A stretch of 64,000 nucleotides of DNA from Limnobaculum eriocheiris (GCF_021010575.1 NZ_JAJNAG010000021.1:1-64000), one strand, 5' to 3'. Shown: positions 18,671 to 28,406, counted from the stretch's first letter. Numbers and translations: made by a program. Notes: a model not told the origin generated them from the sequence alone.

Positions 18671-19801
18671 TTAGTTACTCATCAAGCGTTGATACAGATT
18701 CACTAATTGCTGTGAAAGCAGGCTGGCATTTTGATGCAGTACCCTCTCTCTGGCAGCCAGACCCATTGAAGAACCTAACGCATGTTGTGGTAATTCGTTA
18801 ATAGCTGTTGTTAACGCATTAATATCTAATGCATCACAAACAAAACCGTTAGCTCCCGGCTCAATAAATTCTGAACCACCACAAGTATTGCTTGTGATTA
18901 CCGGTAGTCCACAGGCCATTGCTTCTAAAATAACGTTAGGAAATGGATCGTATAGTGATGGTAGCAATAAGCCATCAGCTATCTGGTAGTAGGGTAAGAC
19001 GTTATTTTGTACACCAACAAAATGTACACGATTTTGGCAACCTAAACTGATCGCCAGATGCTTATAACGTTTTTCTTCTTTGTCTTTACCTACAACCATC
19101 AAATGGCGTTGGGTGGGCGCAATCGCCCCGATCGCCGCTTCTAATCCTTTACGTTCAAACCCGGAGCCCACATAAATCAGACAAGATACGTTAGCGTCGA
19201 TATTCAACTGTGTACGGAGTTGATGTCTTTGCTGTTCATCGGCAGGAATAAAACGCTGACTATCAATGGCATTATAGATAACGTTAATTTTATCTTCAGG
19301 TACGCCAAAGTCTTCCATGATCTCTTGCTTAATCATATTTGCGTTACAGATAACGGCACGCAGTTCCGGGGCAGAGTACATTTCCTTCTCTGCATTCATA
19401 ACGTAACGATGATAGCGATCGTTAAACAGGAATTTTTGACGCCAGGCGGGCAGTATTCGTGCTCGCTGTTGCAGCCAGCGTTGATGAACACCGTCACCGG
19501 CACGGTAAATATCGCAGCCAGGGATGCGCTCGTGGCTTTGAACTAAATCAAAGTGCTCCCGCTGCCAAATTTGTCTTGCAGCTTGTGCAAATCCTCTTTC
19601 TCTGCTGATCCTTCCCCATTTGGTTGGATTACAGTGAAAAATATGCCAGTCAGGATTCTGCTCGCCCTGCCATTCTCGTGTGATGACATTCAGTGAAAGG
19701 TTATGATCTTTTAACGCTTCCAGAGCTCGGGAAATAAAGCGTTCAGCACCGCCATCCGGACGGTATTTTTGCCGGACAATAGCAAGACGGATTGGATTCA
19801 T
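18671..19801 (-). CDS. LPS core glycosyltransferase, GT4 family, resembling WabG
   Basis: 376 residues. The start RLAIVRQKYRPDGGAERFISR and the stretch REWQGEQNPDWHIF resemble WabG-type transferases of Klebsiella and Serratia, which add galacturonic acid to heptose II of the core. That assignment rests on memory of the family. The donor domain shows YVGSGFERKGL, PSLYDPFPNVILEAMACGLPV (E-x7-E type motif) and TCGGSEF. It is the first gene of the leftward unit GT4-GT4-waaA-waaE-coaD. A divergent gene for a deacetylase-like protein starts 186 bases away, so the promoters of both lie between. Confidence 0.82.
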   Translation of the reverse strand: MNPIRLAIVRQKYRPDGGAERFISRALEALKDHNLSLNVITREWQGEQNPDWHIFHCNPTKWGRISRERGFAQAARQIWQREHFDLVQSHERIPGCDIYRAGDGVHQRWLQQRARILPAWRQKFLFNDRYHRYVMNAEKEMYSAPELRAVICNANMIKQEIMEDFGVPEDKINVIYNAIDSQRFIPADEQQRHQLRTQLNIDANVSCLIYVGSGFERKGLEAAIGAIAPTQRHLMVVGKDKEEKRYKHLAISLGCQNRVHFVGVQNNVLPYYQIADGLLLPSLYDPFPNVILEAMACGLPVITSNTCGGSEFIEPGANGFVCDALDINALTTAINELPQHALGSSMGLAARERVLHQNASLLSQQLVNLYQRLMSN

Positions 19802-19987
19802 ACCGGTATTCCTTGCGAAAAAGAGGACTTATGGCCATCAATCGCGTCAGTATAACATCACTTTAGCGATCAATCGTGCTAGTCAATATGAGTAAAATTG
19901 AGTTACTGAGCAGACTTCATTTGCACCCGCTGAGCAGAGTGAGTAGCATTGGTTTATCTATGGCATAGAAGAGAAGATGTTTGTTAT

Positions 19988-20956
19988 ATGGTACAGAAAC
20001 CTGCTTTCCTGATTTCTATCGATACTGAAGGTGATAATCTTTGGATTAATACCAAAAACATCTCTACCCACAATGCTAACTATTTAGGTCGATTCCAACA
20101 GCTGTGTGAGCAATATGGTTTTAAACCCACTTACCTGACAAACTACGAAATGGCGGTTTCGCCTGATTATGTGGCCTTTGCCAAAGAAGTTATTGCTGGT
20201 AAGCAAGGGGAAATTGGTATGCATTTGCATGCCTGGAATAGCCCGCCATCGTTCACGTTGACCAATGATGATGATCGTTATAAACCCTATCTGATTGAAT
20301 ATCCTGCTGAGGTTATGCGAGAGAAAGTGATCGCCATGACTCATCTATTGGAAGATGCCTTCAGTATTAAGATGGTAAGCCATCGCGCTGGTCGTTGGGC
20401 GTTTAATGAGCAATATGCTCAGTTATTGCATGAGTTTGGCTATCAGGTTGATTGTTCTGTCACTCCTTATGTTGACTGGAGCGGTGTAAAAGGTAATCCG
20501 AATGGGGAGGGCGGCACCAATTACAGCCGGTTTCCTGATGGTGCCTATTTCATGGACCTGAATGATATTTCTAAACCAGGAACATCAGGTTTGCTACAAG
20601 TTCCGATGAGTACTCGTTTGAAATATGGGTCTTTACAGAATTCCTTTAAGCAATTTTATGATGGTTTACGTGGTAAAAAACGGCCACCGTCGACGCGTTG
20701 GCTTCGTCCTAAAGGTAATAATGTTGAAGAGATGAAGCATGTAGCTCAACAATGCCTGAACGAAGGTAAAAATTACGTAGAATTTATGCTTCATTCATCG
20801 GAGTTTATGCCAGGGGGGAGCCCTACGTTTAAAGATGAAGCCTCGATAGAGCAGCTGTATCGCGATCTTGAAGAGTTATTTGAATGGTTGAGTGAACGGA
20901 CGCAGGGAATGACAATGGCGGAGTTTTATCAATCTGAAGTGAAAATTAAAGGTTAG
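19988..20956 (+). CDS. Polysaccharide deacetylase-like protein of the LPS core cluster (NodB fold)
   Basis: 322 residues. The start gives FLISIDTEGDN (D-x-E in place of the catalytic Asp pair of NodB enzymes), then GEIGMHLHAW (paired His, metal ligands) and SHRAGRW (the SxRAGR motif). These are the ordered motifs of a carbohydrate deacetylase. Core clusters of related enterobacteria carry deacetylases that remove acetyl from core GlcNAc, and a similar role here is inference. It is the only + strand gene in the waa block and converges on the GT2 gene at 20996. I start at the ATG at 19988; an upstream TTG at 19949 adds 13 residues without family support. The ribosome-binding site is weak. Confidence 0.78.
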   Translation: MVQKPAFLISIDTEGDNLWINTKNISTHNANYLGRFQQLCEQYGFKPTYLTNYEMAVSPDYVAFAKEVIAGKQGEIGMHLHAWNSPPSFTLTNDDDRYKPYLIEYPAEVMREKVIAMTHLLEDAFSIKMVSHRAGRWAFNEQYAQLLHEFGYQVDCSVTPYVDWSGVKGNPNGEGGTNYSRFPDGAYFMDLNDISKPGTSGLLQVPMSTRLKYGSLQNSFKQFYDGLRGKKRPPSTRWLRPKGNNVEEMKHVAQQCLNEGKNYVEFMLHSSEFMPGGSPTFKDEASIEQLYRDLEELFEWLSERTQGMTMAEFYQSEVKIKG

Positions 20957-20995
20957 TACTTTCATCAGATCATCATAAGATAGTGTGTAGTATGG

Positions 20996-21982
20996 CTATT
21001 TTTTCGATTTGTACTGTTTATATCTTAACCGGGAAAGTAATTTGTCTACGTGAAGAAATCTCATCCGCAAATAAGTGCGAAGACTAATGTGCCTTCTGTC
21101 ACAATATGACAGAAATTCTTTGATTTCCTCGATAGTTGTATCGTTATAGTTATAGTAACCGTATATCTTTTTGTACATTTTACGAACTTCCTGCACAAAA
21201 TTAACGATCATATAGGTGGTTAATTCTTTCAACTGTTCGTCATTTTCCTGATGATTATCTTTGATATAACGAATCATCTTTTTTACAGAAAGAGAGATAT
21301 CTTGTATATCTCCTGCTCTGATATTGCGTGTGATGCTATTAGGGTTATCTCTGTACAAATAGAGTGAATGATCCAGATGTAATATCTTTTTAGCCTTCAG
21401 GTACAGATAAGGTGTATACAACATATCTTCGTAACGTTTCCCTACTTCAAAATATTCTGACGTCGCCAACTCTCTTTTGATTACGCGGGTCCAAACGTGC
21501 CAGGCCGATGTTTTAAACGTTTGTGCCAGGTTATATTCAGACGTACTTTGATATGAGTTAGGGTGAGATAAAATTTTAATCTCATTGTTATTTTGATAGA
21601 AACGATCGTATTTAAAGTCAATCAGGTCGTATTGCTCAGAAAGAATCAGAGGTTCAATTACCGACCAATAGTTGTTTCTTAGCAGGTCATCGGAATCGAT
21701 AAAAGTAATATAGTTACCTTCAGCAAGATCCAGTCCGGCATTTCTGGCGGCAGAAACCCCGGCGTTGTTTCGGTATTGATATAAAATATTTTGATTGCTA
21801 TATGAGGCAAGAAAATCGTTAATAGCGCGATCGGACTGGTCACTGGAACCATCATTAATAATAATTATCTGAACTTTATTAGCAGGAACTTGTTCCGTTA
21901 TCGATAACAGACACTGTGCAATAAATTCCTCACTGTTATAGCAAGGAATTATAACGCTAAGTATAAAATTATTCTTTTTCAT
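20996..21982 (-). CDS. Glycosyltransferase family 2
   Basis: 328 residues. The GT2 N-terminus is complete: LSVIIPCYNSEEFI, IINDGSSDQSD, NNAGVSAARNAGLDLA and the D-S-D-D metal motif in TFIDSDDLL. The C-terminal ~100 residues are Lys/Tyr-rich and specific to this protein. It is likely an outer-core or branch-sugar transferase acting in the cytoplasm. The start is ambiguous: ATG at 21982 (MKKNNF) or ATG at 21994, both overlapping the end of waaL and neither with a strong ribosome-binding site. The gene is AT-rich like its two upstream neighbours. Confidence 0.82.
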   Translation of the reverse strand: MKKNNFILSVIIPCYNSEEFIAQCLLSITEQVPANKVQIIIINDGSSDQSDRAINDFLASYSNQNILYQYRNNAGVSAARNAGLDLAEGNYITFIDSDDLLRNNYWSVIEPLILSEQYDLIDFKYDRFYQNNNEIKILSHPNSYQSTSEYNLAQTFKTSAWHVWTRVIKRELATSEYFEVGKRYEDMLYTPYLYLKAKKILHLDHSLYLYRDNPNSITRNIRAGDIQDISLSVKKMIRYIKDNHQENDEQLKELTTYMIVNFVQEVRKMYKKIYGYYNYNDTTIEEIKEFLSYCDRRHISLRTYLRMRFLHVDKLLSRLRYKQYKSKK

Positions 21983-23225
21983 GATTAACGACATTATTTT
22001 TAGAATTATCGATCAATATGCTAATGACAAGGCATAAGATAAATGTAGTGGTGAATTCCTTGCTGAAAAATAGAACGTCACTGATTCCATAGACAATAGT
22101 GCTTAATATTATGCTTAACGTCATAATATTTAAATTCGAACGAATCGATTTATATAATATTGTAAAATAAACAAATAATAGAAATATAATTCCTAATATT
22201 CCTTTAAGAGAAAAGTTATCAATAATTTCATTATGCAAATGAATATTTACATACTGGTTAGCGCCAAACAAGGTTTGATCTGCGGTGACTATCTGTAGAA
22301 CACTCGCCGCTCTGCTTTCTGCTGATTGTCCTAATGGCGAATCAATTCCAGATTTCAGACCAACATTTGCCATTGCAAATCTGGCTCCAACAGAAGTATC
22401 ACTATTATTTTTTTGGTATTGAGACCAGTCGTTAGTCATATCATGATAACGGCTGGTTAACTTATCTTTAAAGATAAATCCGGAGGCAACAATAATAATG
22501 ATAAAAACCCCAATAGATTTTATGACGGCGGCTTTAGATATATTTTTATTAATTACTATGCTTAATAATGAAACTAATGGGAAAAATAGAATAGCAGCCC
22601 TAGTCTGAGTTAAGATGATAGCAGAAAAGCCCATCAAAAAGAGGAAAAAAGACATATAAAACTTTAGCTTATGTTTTGTTTCCAGAACAGCAGATAGCCC
22701 TAATGAACTAATTATACTGATAATATAAGCAGCAATAGTTGCTTTTTCTGTACCTAACTCAGCTCTGGCATAAACCAGCTTAAAGTGTTGATAATAGACG
22801 CAGGCATCCATTACAAGTGAAATTATGACAATGGCACTAATGAGAATTCCGCTCTTTTGTTTACTATTTGAGATAAATAAAAACAAAAATGCAGATAAGA
22901 TCAGTATCTTACCAATATTCATAAAGATGACATATATTGGGCTATAATTTTCTGCTGGTTTAAAAATCACTACCCACAATATATTTACCAATCCAAATAA
23001 GAAAAAGCTTAATGCAACCAGCATATCCTGTTTCTTAAAGGATTGTTTAATATAGAGCCATTTAACAAGTACACCAATGACAGACAGGTAACCACAAGCA
23101 TAGAAAATTTTGCGGCCAACAGGAATATCCAGCGGGATCATCAATAACGACAATATACAGCCAATAGCAATAATGAATGTAGTAATATCGTTTAACTTAC
23201 TAATTTTTATGTTAATTTCTTTCAT
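21969..23225 (-). CDS. waaL: O-antigen ligase WaaL
   Basis: 418 residues with about eleven or twelve hydrophobic segments, an integral inner-membrane protein. It has the Wzy_C/ligase hallmarks: the TQTRAAIL segment at a membrane boundary, a large periplasmic loop (about residues 255-330), and HNEIIDNFSLKG, matching the H-[NSQ]-x(9)-G motif whose His is needed for ligation. WaaL joins undecaprenyl-linked O-antigen to lipid A-core in the periplasm. It overlaps the upstream GT4 gene by 14 bases. The sequence is much more AT-rich than waaC or waaF, usual for this fast-evolving gene. A Wzy polymerase is the alternative, less likely inside a waa operon. Confidence 0.85.
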   Translation of the reverse strand: MKEINIKISKLNDITTFIIAIGCILSLLMIPLDIPVGRKIFYACGYLSVIGVLVKWLYIKQSFKKQDMLVALSFFLFGLVNILWVVIFKPAENYSPIYVIFMNIGKILILSAFLFLFISNSKQKSGILISAIVIISLVMDACVYYQHFKLVYARAELGTEKATIAAYIISIISSLGLSAVLETKHKLKFYMSFFLFLMGFSAIILTQTRAAILFFPLVSLLSIVINKNISKAAVIKSIGVFIIIIVASGFIFKDKLTSRYHDMTNDWSQYQKNNSDTSVGARFAMANVGLKSGIDSPLGQSAESRAASVLQIVTADQTLFGANQYVNIHLHNEIIDNFSLKGILGIIFLLFVYFTILYKSIRSNLNIMTLSIILSTIVYGISDVLFFSKEFTTTFILCLVISILIDNSKNNVVNHEKE

Positions 23226-24393
23226 TTTTCGCTATAGACAACAGGGAATTATCTAATTCCTCTCTAAATTTATCATACTGAAATTTATCGTTAACGTACT
23301 GAAATGCGTTATTTCTGTATGTTTGATAGTGGTTTTTTACTATGTCTTCGACGGCATCTGCGCATTCAATATGCGATAAAACCACTGCATCAGATAAGCA
23401 ATCATTTATCGGGTCATAGATTTGATGAGGAAAATTAACATTAATATTAGTCTGATCATAATGTACCTGTGGTGTAATGCAAGGAATTAACCCGGTACCA
23501 CAATAGCCATGTTTTATCACTTCCGGCTGACCATCAATCATAGGGAATATAACAGGAACACCGTAGTATAAAGCTTCCATACAGGATAAGCCGAACGGTT
23601 CAGTTACCGGTGTACTCATATAAACGTGGATATTATTAAAGAAGTCTGAAAGATCCTGTTTGAAGCCCAGAAATTCAATGTGGTTGTCCAGCCCTAGTTG
23701 GGATACTAAATTTCTCAGGTTTTGCTCTTCAGGGCCTTTTCCGGCAATATGAAATTTTACATTCATACCACGTTTAACAAGTTCCGCCATCATCAGGATT
23801 GAAACACTTACCCCTTTAAGACCAACTAATCGTGAAGCAGTACCAATATGAATACATTCACCGATTGTTTTTGGCATATGGTCGATATTTGAAGGCGTCA
23901 AAATTCGGTCGACAACAACATCTATCGGGCAAGGCAAGTTGAATCTGAGCTGCAAAACACGTTTAGAGGCGTGGGAAGCTGATATGCATCCACTTAGCAT
24001 AGAAAAAAAACGGAGAGTTTTTTCATTATGCTTATATCGCCATGAACAGCCGTGATCGTAATAAATCATCTTACCTTTTGAAGGCTTACCTGGCAGGCTG
24101 GGAACCAGATCCCAGACAATAACCAGATCGGCATTGGCCTGTTCAATTTTTCTTTTCAGAATGTATTTTCTGATAAATGAAGGGTATTTCAGTTTTGAAC
24201 CGGAAAAGCCCGAAGCGATCCGATTGGCAAAATTAATATTTCTATTTTTTAACTGACTAAAGATCTCTTCACCAATATGGTCACCGATGCAGAGAATCTC
24301 ATCATCTTTTGCATTGTCGCTGTTGATATACTCAATAAAAAGTCGCTCGACACCACCCATTTTACCTAAATTGATAACATGCAGTGTTTTCAT
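23212..24393 (-). CDS. LPS core glycosyltransferase, GT4 family
   Basis: 393 residues. The N-terminus has HVINLGKMGGVER (glycine-rich acceptor loop), and the C-terminal domain has GTASRLVGLKG, HIAGKGPEEQNL and the donor motif TEPFGLSCMEALYYGVPVIFP. It overlaps waaC by 4 bases and waaL by 14, so it is part of the hldD-waaF-waaC-GT4-waaL-GT2 unit. It probably adds an outer-core sugar after the heptoses. AT-rich. I cannot specify the sugar. Confidence 0.8.
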   Translation of the reverse strand: MKTLHVINLGKMGGVERLFIEYINSDNAKDDEILCIGDHIGEEIFSQLKNRNINFANRIASGFSGSKLKYPSFIRKYILKRKIEQANADLVIVWDLVPSLPGKPSKGKMIYYDHGCSWRYKHNEKTLRFFSMLSGCISASHASKRVLQLRFNLPCPIDVVVDRILTPSNIDHMPKTIGECIHIGTASRLVGLKGVSVSILMMAELVKRGMNVKFHIAGKGPEEQNLRNLVSQLGLDNHIEFLGFKQDLSDFFNNIHVYMSTPVTEPFGLSCMEALYYGVPVIFPMIDGQPEVIKHGYCGTGLIPCITPQVHYDQTNINVNFPHQIYDPINDCLSDAVVLSHIECADAVEDIVKNHYQTYRNNAFQYVNDKFQYDKFREELDNSLLSIAKNERN

Positions 24394-25355
24394 CCCATAA
24401 ACCTTTTTAGTTTTTCTTGTACTGAAGATGCCGTTAGCGATAACAAATTTTTATCAGAGGCGCATATTTCACTCTGATTTTTTCCATACCCCCCAATCAA
24501 CCCGGGATCTGTTGGTCCATACAGGGTGATATTGGGGCGATCCAGTGCAGCAGTAAGATGGCTCAGCCCGGTATCCACTGAAACAACGGCTTTGGCTCCG
24601 GCCAACACATTTGCAATTTCTTCCAAGGGTAGTTTAGGTAAAACTTCAACATGTTGAAAGCCTTTCGCTAAACGTTTTGCTCTTTCGTACTCATGAGGTG
24701 CGCCCCAGGGAAATTTAATTTTTAATCCAGAGTCTGCGGTAAGGGCAATTAACTCGCGCCAATGTTGTTCGGGCCAGTGTTTGTTGTCCCGGGTTGTGGC
24801 ATGAAGAAAAACTAAATAGGTATTTGCATCTGCGGGAGGAGTGGTCAGAAAACGCTGAGCAATACCATAATCCCCTTTTTGAGCAGGTACAGAATAGCCA
24901 AGACTGAGAGCAAATAGTTGCCGGGTACGTTCAACCGCGTGTTGATTTTTAGGGATCGGGTGCTTTATATCATAGAACCAACTGGCCAGCGGCTCTCTGG
25001 CGCTGTGGCGATCCTGCCCGTGTTTTATCCCCCTGGCCTTTCGGGTAATCAGAAAGGCGCTTTTTATTAATCCTTGCGCGTCAATCACTGCGTCATAGTG
25101 ATATTTCTGCAGTTGGGCAATAAATGCGGCTCTCTCTTTGCGAGTATCTGCACGAAACCATGATTTTCTCCAACGGCGTATAGCGACAGGAATAACCTGC
25201 TCAACTGCGCTATGCCAGCCAGGGATCTGTGCAAATCCTTCTTCGACCACCCAGTCAAACCGAATGCCTGGAATTGCATTTTGTGCATCGGTGAGTGCCG
25301 GCAAAGTATGCAAAACATCTCCCATTGAGGAGGTTTTAACTATCAGTACCCTCAT
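24390..25355 (-). CDS. waaC: LPS heptosyltransferase I
   Basis: 321 residues, GT9 family. Transfers L-glycero-D-manno-heptose from ADP-heptose to Kdo of the inner core. The N-terminus RVLIVKTSSMGDVLHTLPAL is the signature of WaaC (with the catalytic Asp). The C-terminal half has HATTRDNKHWPEQHW, KFPWGAPHE and VSVDTGLSHLTAAL for ADP-heptose binding. It overlaps waaF by one base and the next GT4 gene by four. Loss of this gene gives the deep-rough phenotype in enterobacteria. Confidence 0.97.
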   Translation of the reverse strand: MRVLIVKTSSMGDVLHTLPALTDAQNAIPGIRFDWVVEEGFAQIPGWHSAVEQVIPVAIRRWRKSWFRADTRKERAAFIAQLQKYHYDAVIDAQGLIKSAFLITRKARGIKHGQDRHSAREPLASWFYDIKHPIPKNQHAVERTRQLFALSLGYSVPAQKGDYGIAQRFLTTPPADANTYLVFLHATTRDNKHWPEQHWRELIALTADSGLKIKFPWGAPHEYERAKRLAKGFQHVEVLPKLPLEEIANVLAGAKAVVSVDTGLSHLTAALDRPNITLYGPTDPGLIGGYGKNQSEICASDKNLLSLTASSVQEKLKRFMG

Positions 25356-26404
25356 TACCGAATCTCCTTACCAGATAACAGTAATTGGAGCTCAGTTAAA
25401 ACTTGTTCAGGCTGAATATCAATTAAGCTTTGGTGATAACCCTGTTGAGAGTCACCTTTGCGTACTTTATGGTAACCGGTAATCAGGCGGATCACTCTGG
25501 CATCACGACTGAGTGGTGGTGTGAAATCCGGGCTGCTTGGGCCATAGAGGGCAACTAAAGGTCTGTTGAGCGCCGCAGCAATATGCATTAATCCAGAGTC
25601 ATTACTGACCACAGCATTACAGGCGGCTATCAGAATGACAGCTTGCTCCAGCTTAGTGCTGCCTGCCAGATTATGACAGTGGAGCTGTAACCCGATGGGA
25701 AGTGCGTGAACAATCTCTTCTCCTGCCTCTCTGTCTTTTTCTGAACCGAACAGTACAATTTGGTACCCCTGCTGGATCAGGCTGTTAGCCAGAGCAGCAT
25801 AATGGTAATGAGGCCAGCGTTTTGCCGGACCGAATTCAGCGCCGGGGCAAAAACCAATAACAGGCCGACTATTACTCAAATTGAATTCGGCGGTGGTGGT
25901 TTCAATCTCGGTTTGGCTAACGTGGAGCTGAGGCCAGAGAATGGGCTGAGGGATATCCTCTGCACGGGAAATACGCTGTTTGTTATAGGCTAAAGCTACA
26001 TAGCGCTGAAGCATTAATGGAAATGCAGCTTTATTCAATATGCGAAGGTCGTTTAACAGACCATATCTCATCTCTCCACGCCATCCGGTACGAACTGGAA
26101 TTTGGGCAAAAAACGGAACCAACGCCGATTTAAACGAGTTTGGTAGAACAATGGCTTGTTGATACCGCTCCTTGCGTAGTTGTATACCCAACTGACAACG
26201 CTCTCCAATAGCCAGTGCACCATGACCTAAAGGCATGGGTAACGCTTTATTGACTTCGGGCATTCGGGCTAATAACGGACGACACCAGGCCGGAGCCATT
26301 ACGTCGATTTCCACTGCCGGGTTCTCTGCCTTTAAAGTACGGTAAAGGCTTTGTGACATCATCATATCACCGACCCAGGATGGCCCAATAATCAGCGTTT
26401 TCAT
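25355..26404 (-). CDS. waaF: LPS heptosyltransferase II
   Basis: 349 residues, GT9 family. Adds the second heptose to heptose I. It starts KTLIIGPSWVGDMMMSQSLY, the WaaF signature, and carries GFCPGAEFGPAKRWP and VSNDSGLMHIAAAL in the donor-binding half. It lies downstream of hldD, the usual order, but a terminator-like hairpin separates the two. It overlaps waaC by one base (shared A in TAATG-type coupling). Confidence 0.97.
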   Translation of the reverse strand: MKTLIIGPSWVGDMMMSQSLYRTLKAENPAVEIDVMAPAWCRPLLARMPEVNKALPMPLGHGALAIGERCQLGIQLRKERYQQAIVLPNSFKSALVPFFAQIPVRTGWRGEMRYGLLNDLRILNKAAFPLMLQRYVALAYNKQRISRAEDIPQPILWPQLHVSQTEIETTTAEFNLSNSRPVIGFCPGAEFGPAKRWPHYHYAALANSLIQQGYQIVLFGSEKDREAGEEIVHALPIGLQLHCHNLAGSTKLEQAVILIAACNAVVSNDSGLMHIAAALNRPLVALYGPSSPDFTPPLSRDARVIRLITGYHKVRKGDSQQGYHQSLIDIQPEQVLTELQLLLSGKEIR

Positions 26405-26452
26405 GCTTAATTCTGCTCCAGTTGTAAAGCGACACGGCTATTGCATAGTTAA

Positions 26453-26489
26453 AATAAAAGCCCGGGGTCATTAACACAGGGCTTTTATT
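26453..26489 (-). terminator. Terminator-like hairpin between hldD and waaF
   Basis: AATAAAAGCCC (26453-26463) and GGGCTTTTATT (26479-26489) form a perfect 11-bp stem. On the minus strand the 3' arm gives GGGCTTTTATTTTAA, a plausible U-rich tail. It should at least attenuate transcription from hldD into waaF. Confidence 0.65.
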
Positions 26490-26511
26490 GAGTGACTGTG
26501 CTACTCCAACT

Positions 26512-27447
26512 TTATAATTTATCCCGATTCAGCCAGGCCATATATTCTGTCACGCCTTCAGCCACCGTTTTGAAAGGTAGATCATAACCCGTTGCCTTCA
26601 GCTTAGTAAGGTCGGCTTGTGTATAGGACTGATAACGGCCTTTTAAATGCTCAGGGAAAGGAATGTATTCAACATGCCCTTTTTTATGAAAAGCTAATAC
26701 GGCATCCGCAACAGCCTGGAAGGATTCGGAACGACCGGTTCCACAGTTAAAGATCCCTGACGCTCCATTTTTCCAGAACCAGAGATTCATATTGGCAACG
26801 TCACCCACATAGATAAAGTCGCGCTTAAATTGTTCACTGCCGGAAAATAGCTTTGGATTTTCACCTTTATTAATTTGATTATTCAGATGAAAAGCGACGC
26901 TGGCCATACTGCCTTTATGATTTTCTCGCGGACCATACACGTTAAAATAACGGAATCCACAAATCTGAGATTCGGCCTGAGGCAAAATTTGGCGAACATA
27001 TTGATCAAACAGAAATTTTGAGTAGCCATATACGTTAAGAGGCTGCTCAAATTGGCGATCTTCAACGAAATTGTCGCTGCGTCCACCGTAGGTAGCCGCT
27101 GATGATGCATAGAGGAATGGAATATGGCGATCCAGACAGAAGTGAAGCAGATCTTTGGAATATTGATAGTTATTATCCATCATATACTTACCATCCCACT
27201 CGGTAGTTGATGAACAGGCTCCCTGGTGGAAAACCGCATCAATATCACCTAAGTCGTCACCGGCAAGAATATGGGCAAGAAAATCTTCTTTATCGATATA
27301 ATCCGCAATTTCTAAATCGACCAGATTGGCAAATTTGGTGCCATCTTTCAGATTATCGACCACCAGAATATCCTGATATCCGGTATTGTTTAATGCTTTG
27401 ATAATATTGCTGCCGATAAATCCAGCACCGCCGGTTACGATAATCAT
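26512..27447 (-). CDS. hldD: ADP-L-glycero-D-manno-heptose 6-epimerase
   Basis: 311 residues, extended short-chain dehydrogenase fold. Converts ADP-D-glycero- to ADP-L-glycero-D-manno-heptose, the donor for WaaC and WaaF. It has the NADP-binding [10 protein letters not shown] at the N-terminus, [10 protein letters not shown], the catalytic Y-x3-K in [10 protein letters not shown], and FNVYGPRE. Old names rfaD and htrM. The following genes waaF and waaC use its product directly. Confidence 0.98.
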   Translation of the reverse strand: MIIVTGGAGFIGSNIIKALNNTGYQDILVVDNLKDGTKFANLVDLEIADYIDKEDFLAHILAGDDLGDIDAVFHQGACSSTTEWDGKYMMDNNYQYSKDLLHFCLDRHIPFLYASSAATYGGRSDNFVEDRQFEQPLNVYGYSKFLFDQYVRQILPQAESQICGFRYFNVYGPRENHKGSMASVAFHLNNQINKGENPKLFSGSEQFKRDFIYVGDVANMNLWFWKNGASGIFNCGTGRSESFQAVADAVLAFHKKGHVEYIPFPEHLKGRYQSYTQADLTKLKATGYDLPFKTVAEGVTEYMAWLNRDKL

Positions 27448-27480
27448 GGTTTCACCATTTGTTCCAAGATAAATTTATTG

Positions 27481-27507
27481 GGATGCTGTCTGTGTTAAAC
27501 AGCATCC
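27481..27507 (-). repeat. Stem-loop between the GT2 gene and hldD
   Basis: GGATGCTGT (27481-27489) pairs perfectly with ACAGCATCC (27499-27507) around a 9-base loop. Only a weak A/T-rich tail follows on the minus strand, so it may be a weak terminator or processing hairpin. Confidence 0.45.
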
Positions 27508-27589
27508 AGCGTTATTTTATGCCGAATGTATCAATATGGCTATCTGGCTGGTAGACACTGAATCTTATCCCCAGTTCCGTTTCGGATAA

Positions 27590-28351
27590 TTAATGCTTCT
27601 TATCATCATGTTGGTACCAGGCTTTCAGGTATTTCATAAAGCTGTAAGCGACAGCATATGTACCGGTAACAACACCTACCTTGCCATCTTTCCAACCATT
27701 TTTGAAAATGTACCATTTCCAGAAAGAACCAAAAGCGCTAAACACCCCTCTGGCTAAAGAAGGTTTAACCCGCTTATATTTAACCAGGCGGGTGGTATAC
27801 CCATTGAGTTTATTAAACACTTCATGGATAGAGAAAAAGGTATCATGCTTAACAAAACCCGCGATCACAGCGGTATTTTTGTAACCTTCAGCGGCATCAT
27901 CAACCGGACGGCTATTAAAGCCAACACATTCACGGTTAAACAATCTGACCGGGTAGTCTGGTGAAGTGACGGGGTAAATATTGTGAACTTCTTTACCTAA
28001 AACGAACCAGTGGCGAGAAATACGAAACGCCATATCGGGTGCTGGCATAGTACCGTTTTTAATCTTCTTTATCTCTTCAACGGTCTTTTGGTCGATGATT
28101 TCATCACTGTCCATGCAGAGCACCCATTGGTTACTTACCAATGAGATGGCATAGTTCATTTGCTCACCATGAGTGGTATAGGCTCGGTAAACCGGCATCA
28201 CACCAAACTGCTGGCAGATATCCAGAGTTTCATCACTGCTTCCTGAATCTACAATAATTAACTCATCAGCGATTTCTTTCAGGGGCAAAAGCACATCTTT
28301 TAGTAATCGTGCGGAATTAAACGTTAGTACGCACACTGATAAAGGAAACAT
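27590..28351 (-). CDS. Glycosyltransferase family 2, WaaE-like
   Basis: 253 residues. GT2 motifs in order: SVCVLTFNSARLL, IVDSGSSDETLDI, the metal site in CMDSDEIID, then PVRLFNRE and a basic C-terminal part with FKNGWKDGKVG, which parallels the LMDGKHG stretch of the WaaE protein at 15461. It belongs to the same subfamily (beta-glycosyltransferases of LPS or surface glycans) but is a distinct gene, and it sits upstream of hldD. Its acceptor is unknown; LPS core is the best guess from position. Confidence 0.8.
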   Translation of the reverse strand: MFPLSVCVLTFNSARLLKDVLLPLKEIADELIIVDSGSSDETLDICQQFGVMPVYRAYTTHGEQMNYAISLVSNQWVLCMDSDEIIDQKTVEEIKKIKNGTMPAPDMAFRISRHWFVLGKEVHNIYPVTSPDYPVRLFNRECVGFNSRPVDDAAEGYKNTAVIAGFVKHDTFFSIHEVFNKLNGYTTRLVKYKRVKPSLARGVFSAFGSFWKWYIFKNGWKDGKVGVVTGTYAVAYSFMKYLKAWYQHDDKKH

Positions 28352-28406
28352 AACCTGACCGCCATTGGACTTAAATGATAAATGGTAACGTAGCCGCTAT
28401 TTTTGT

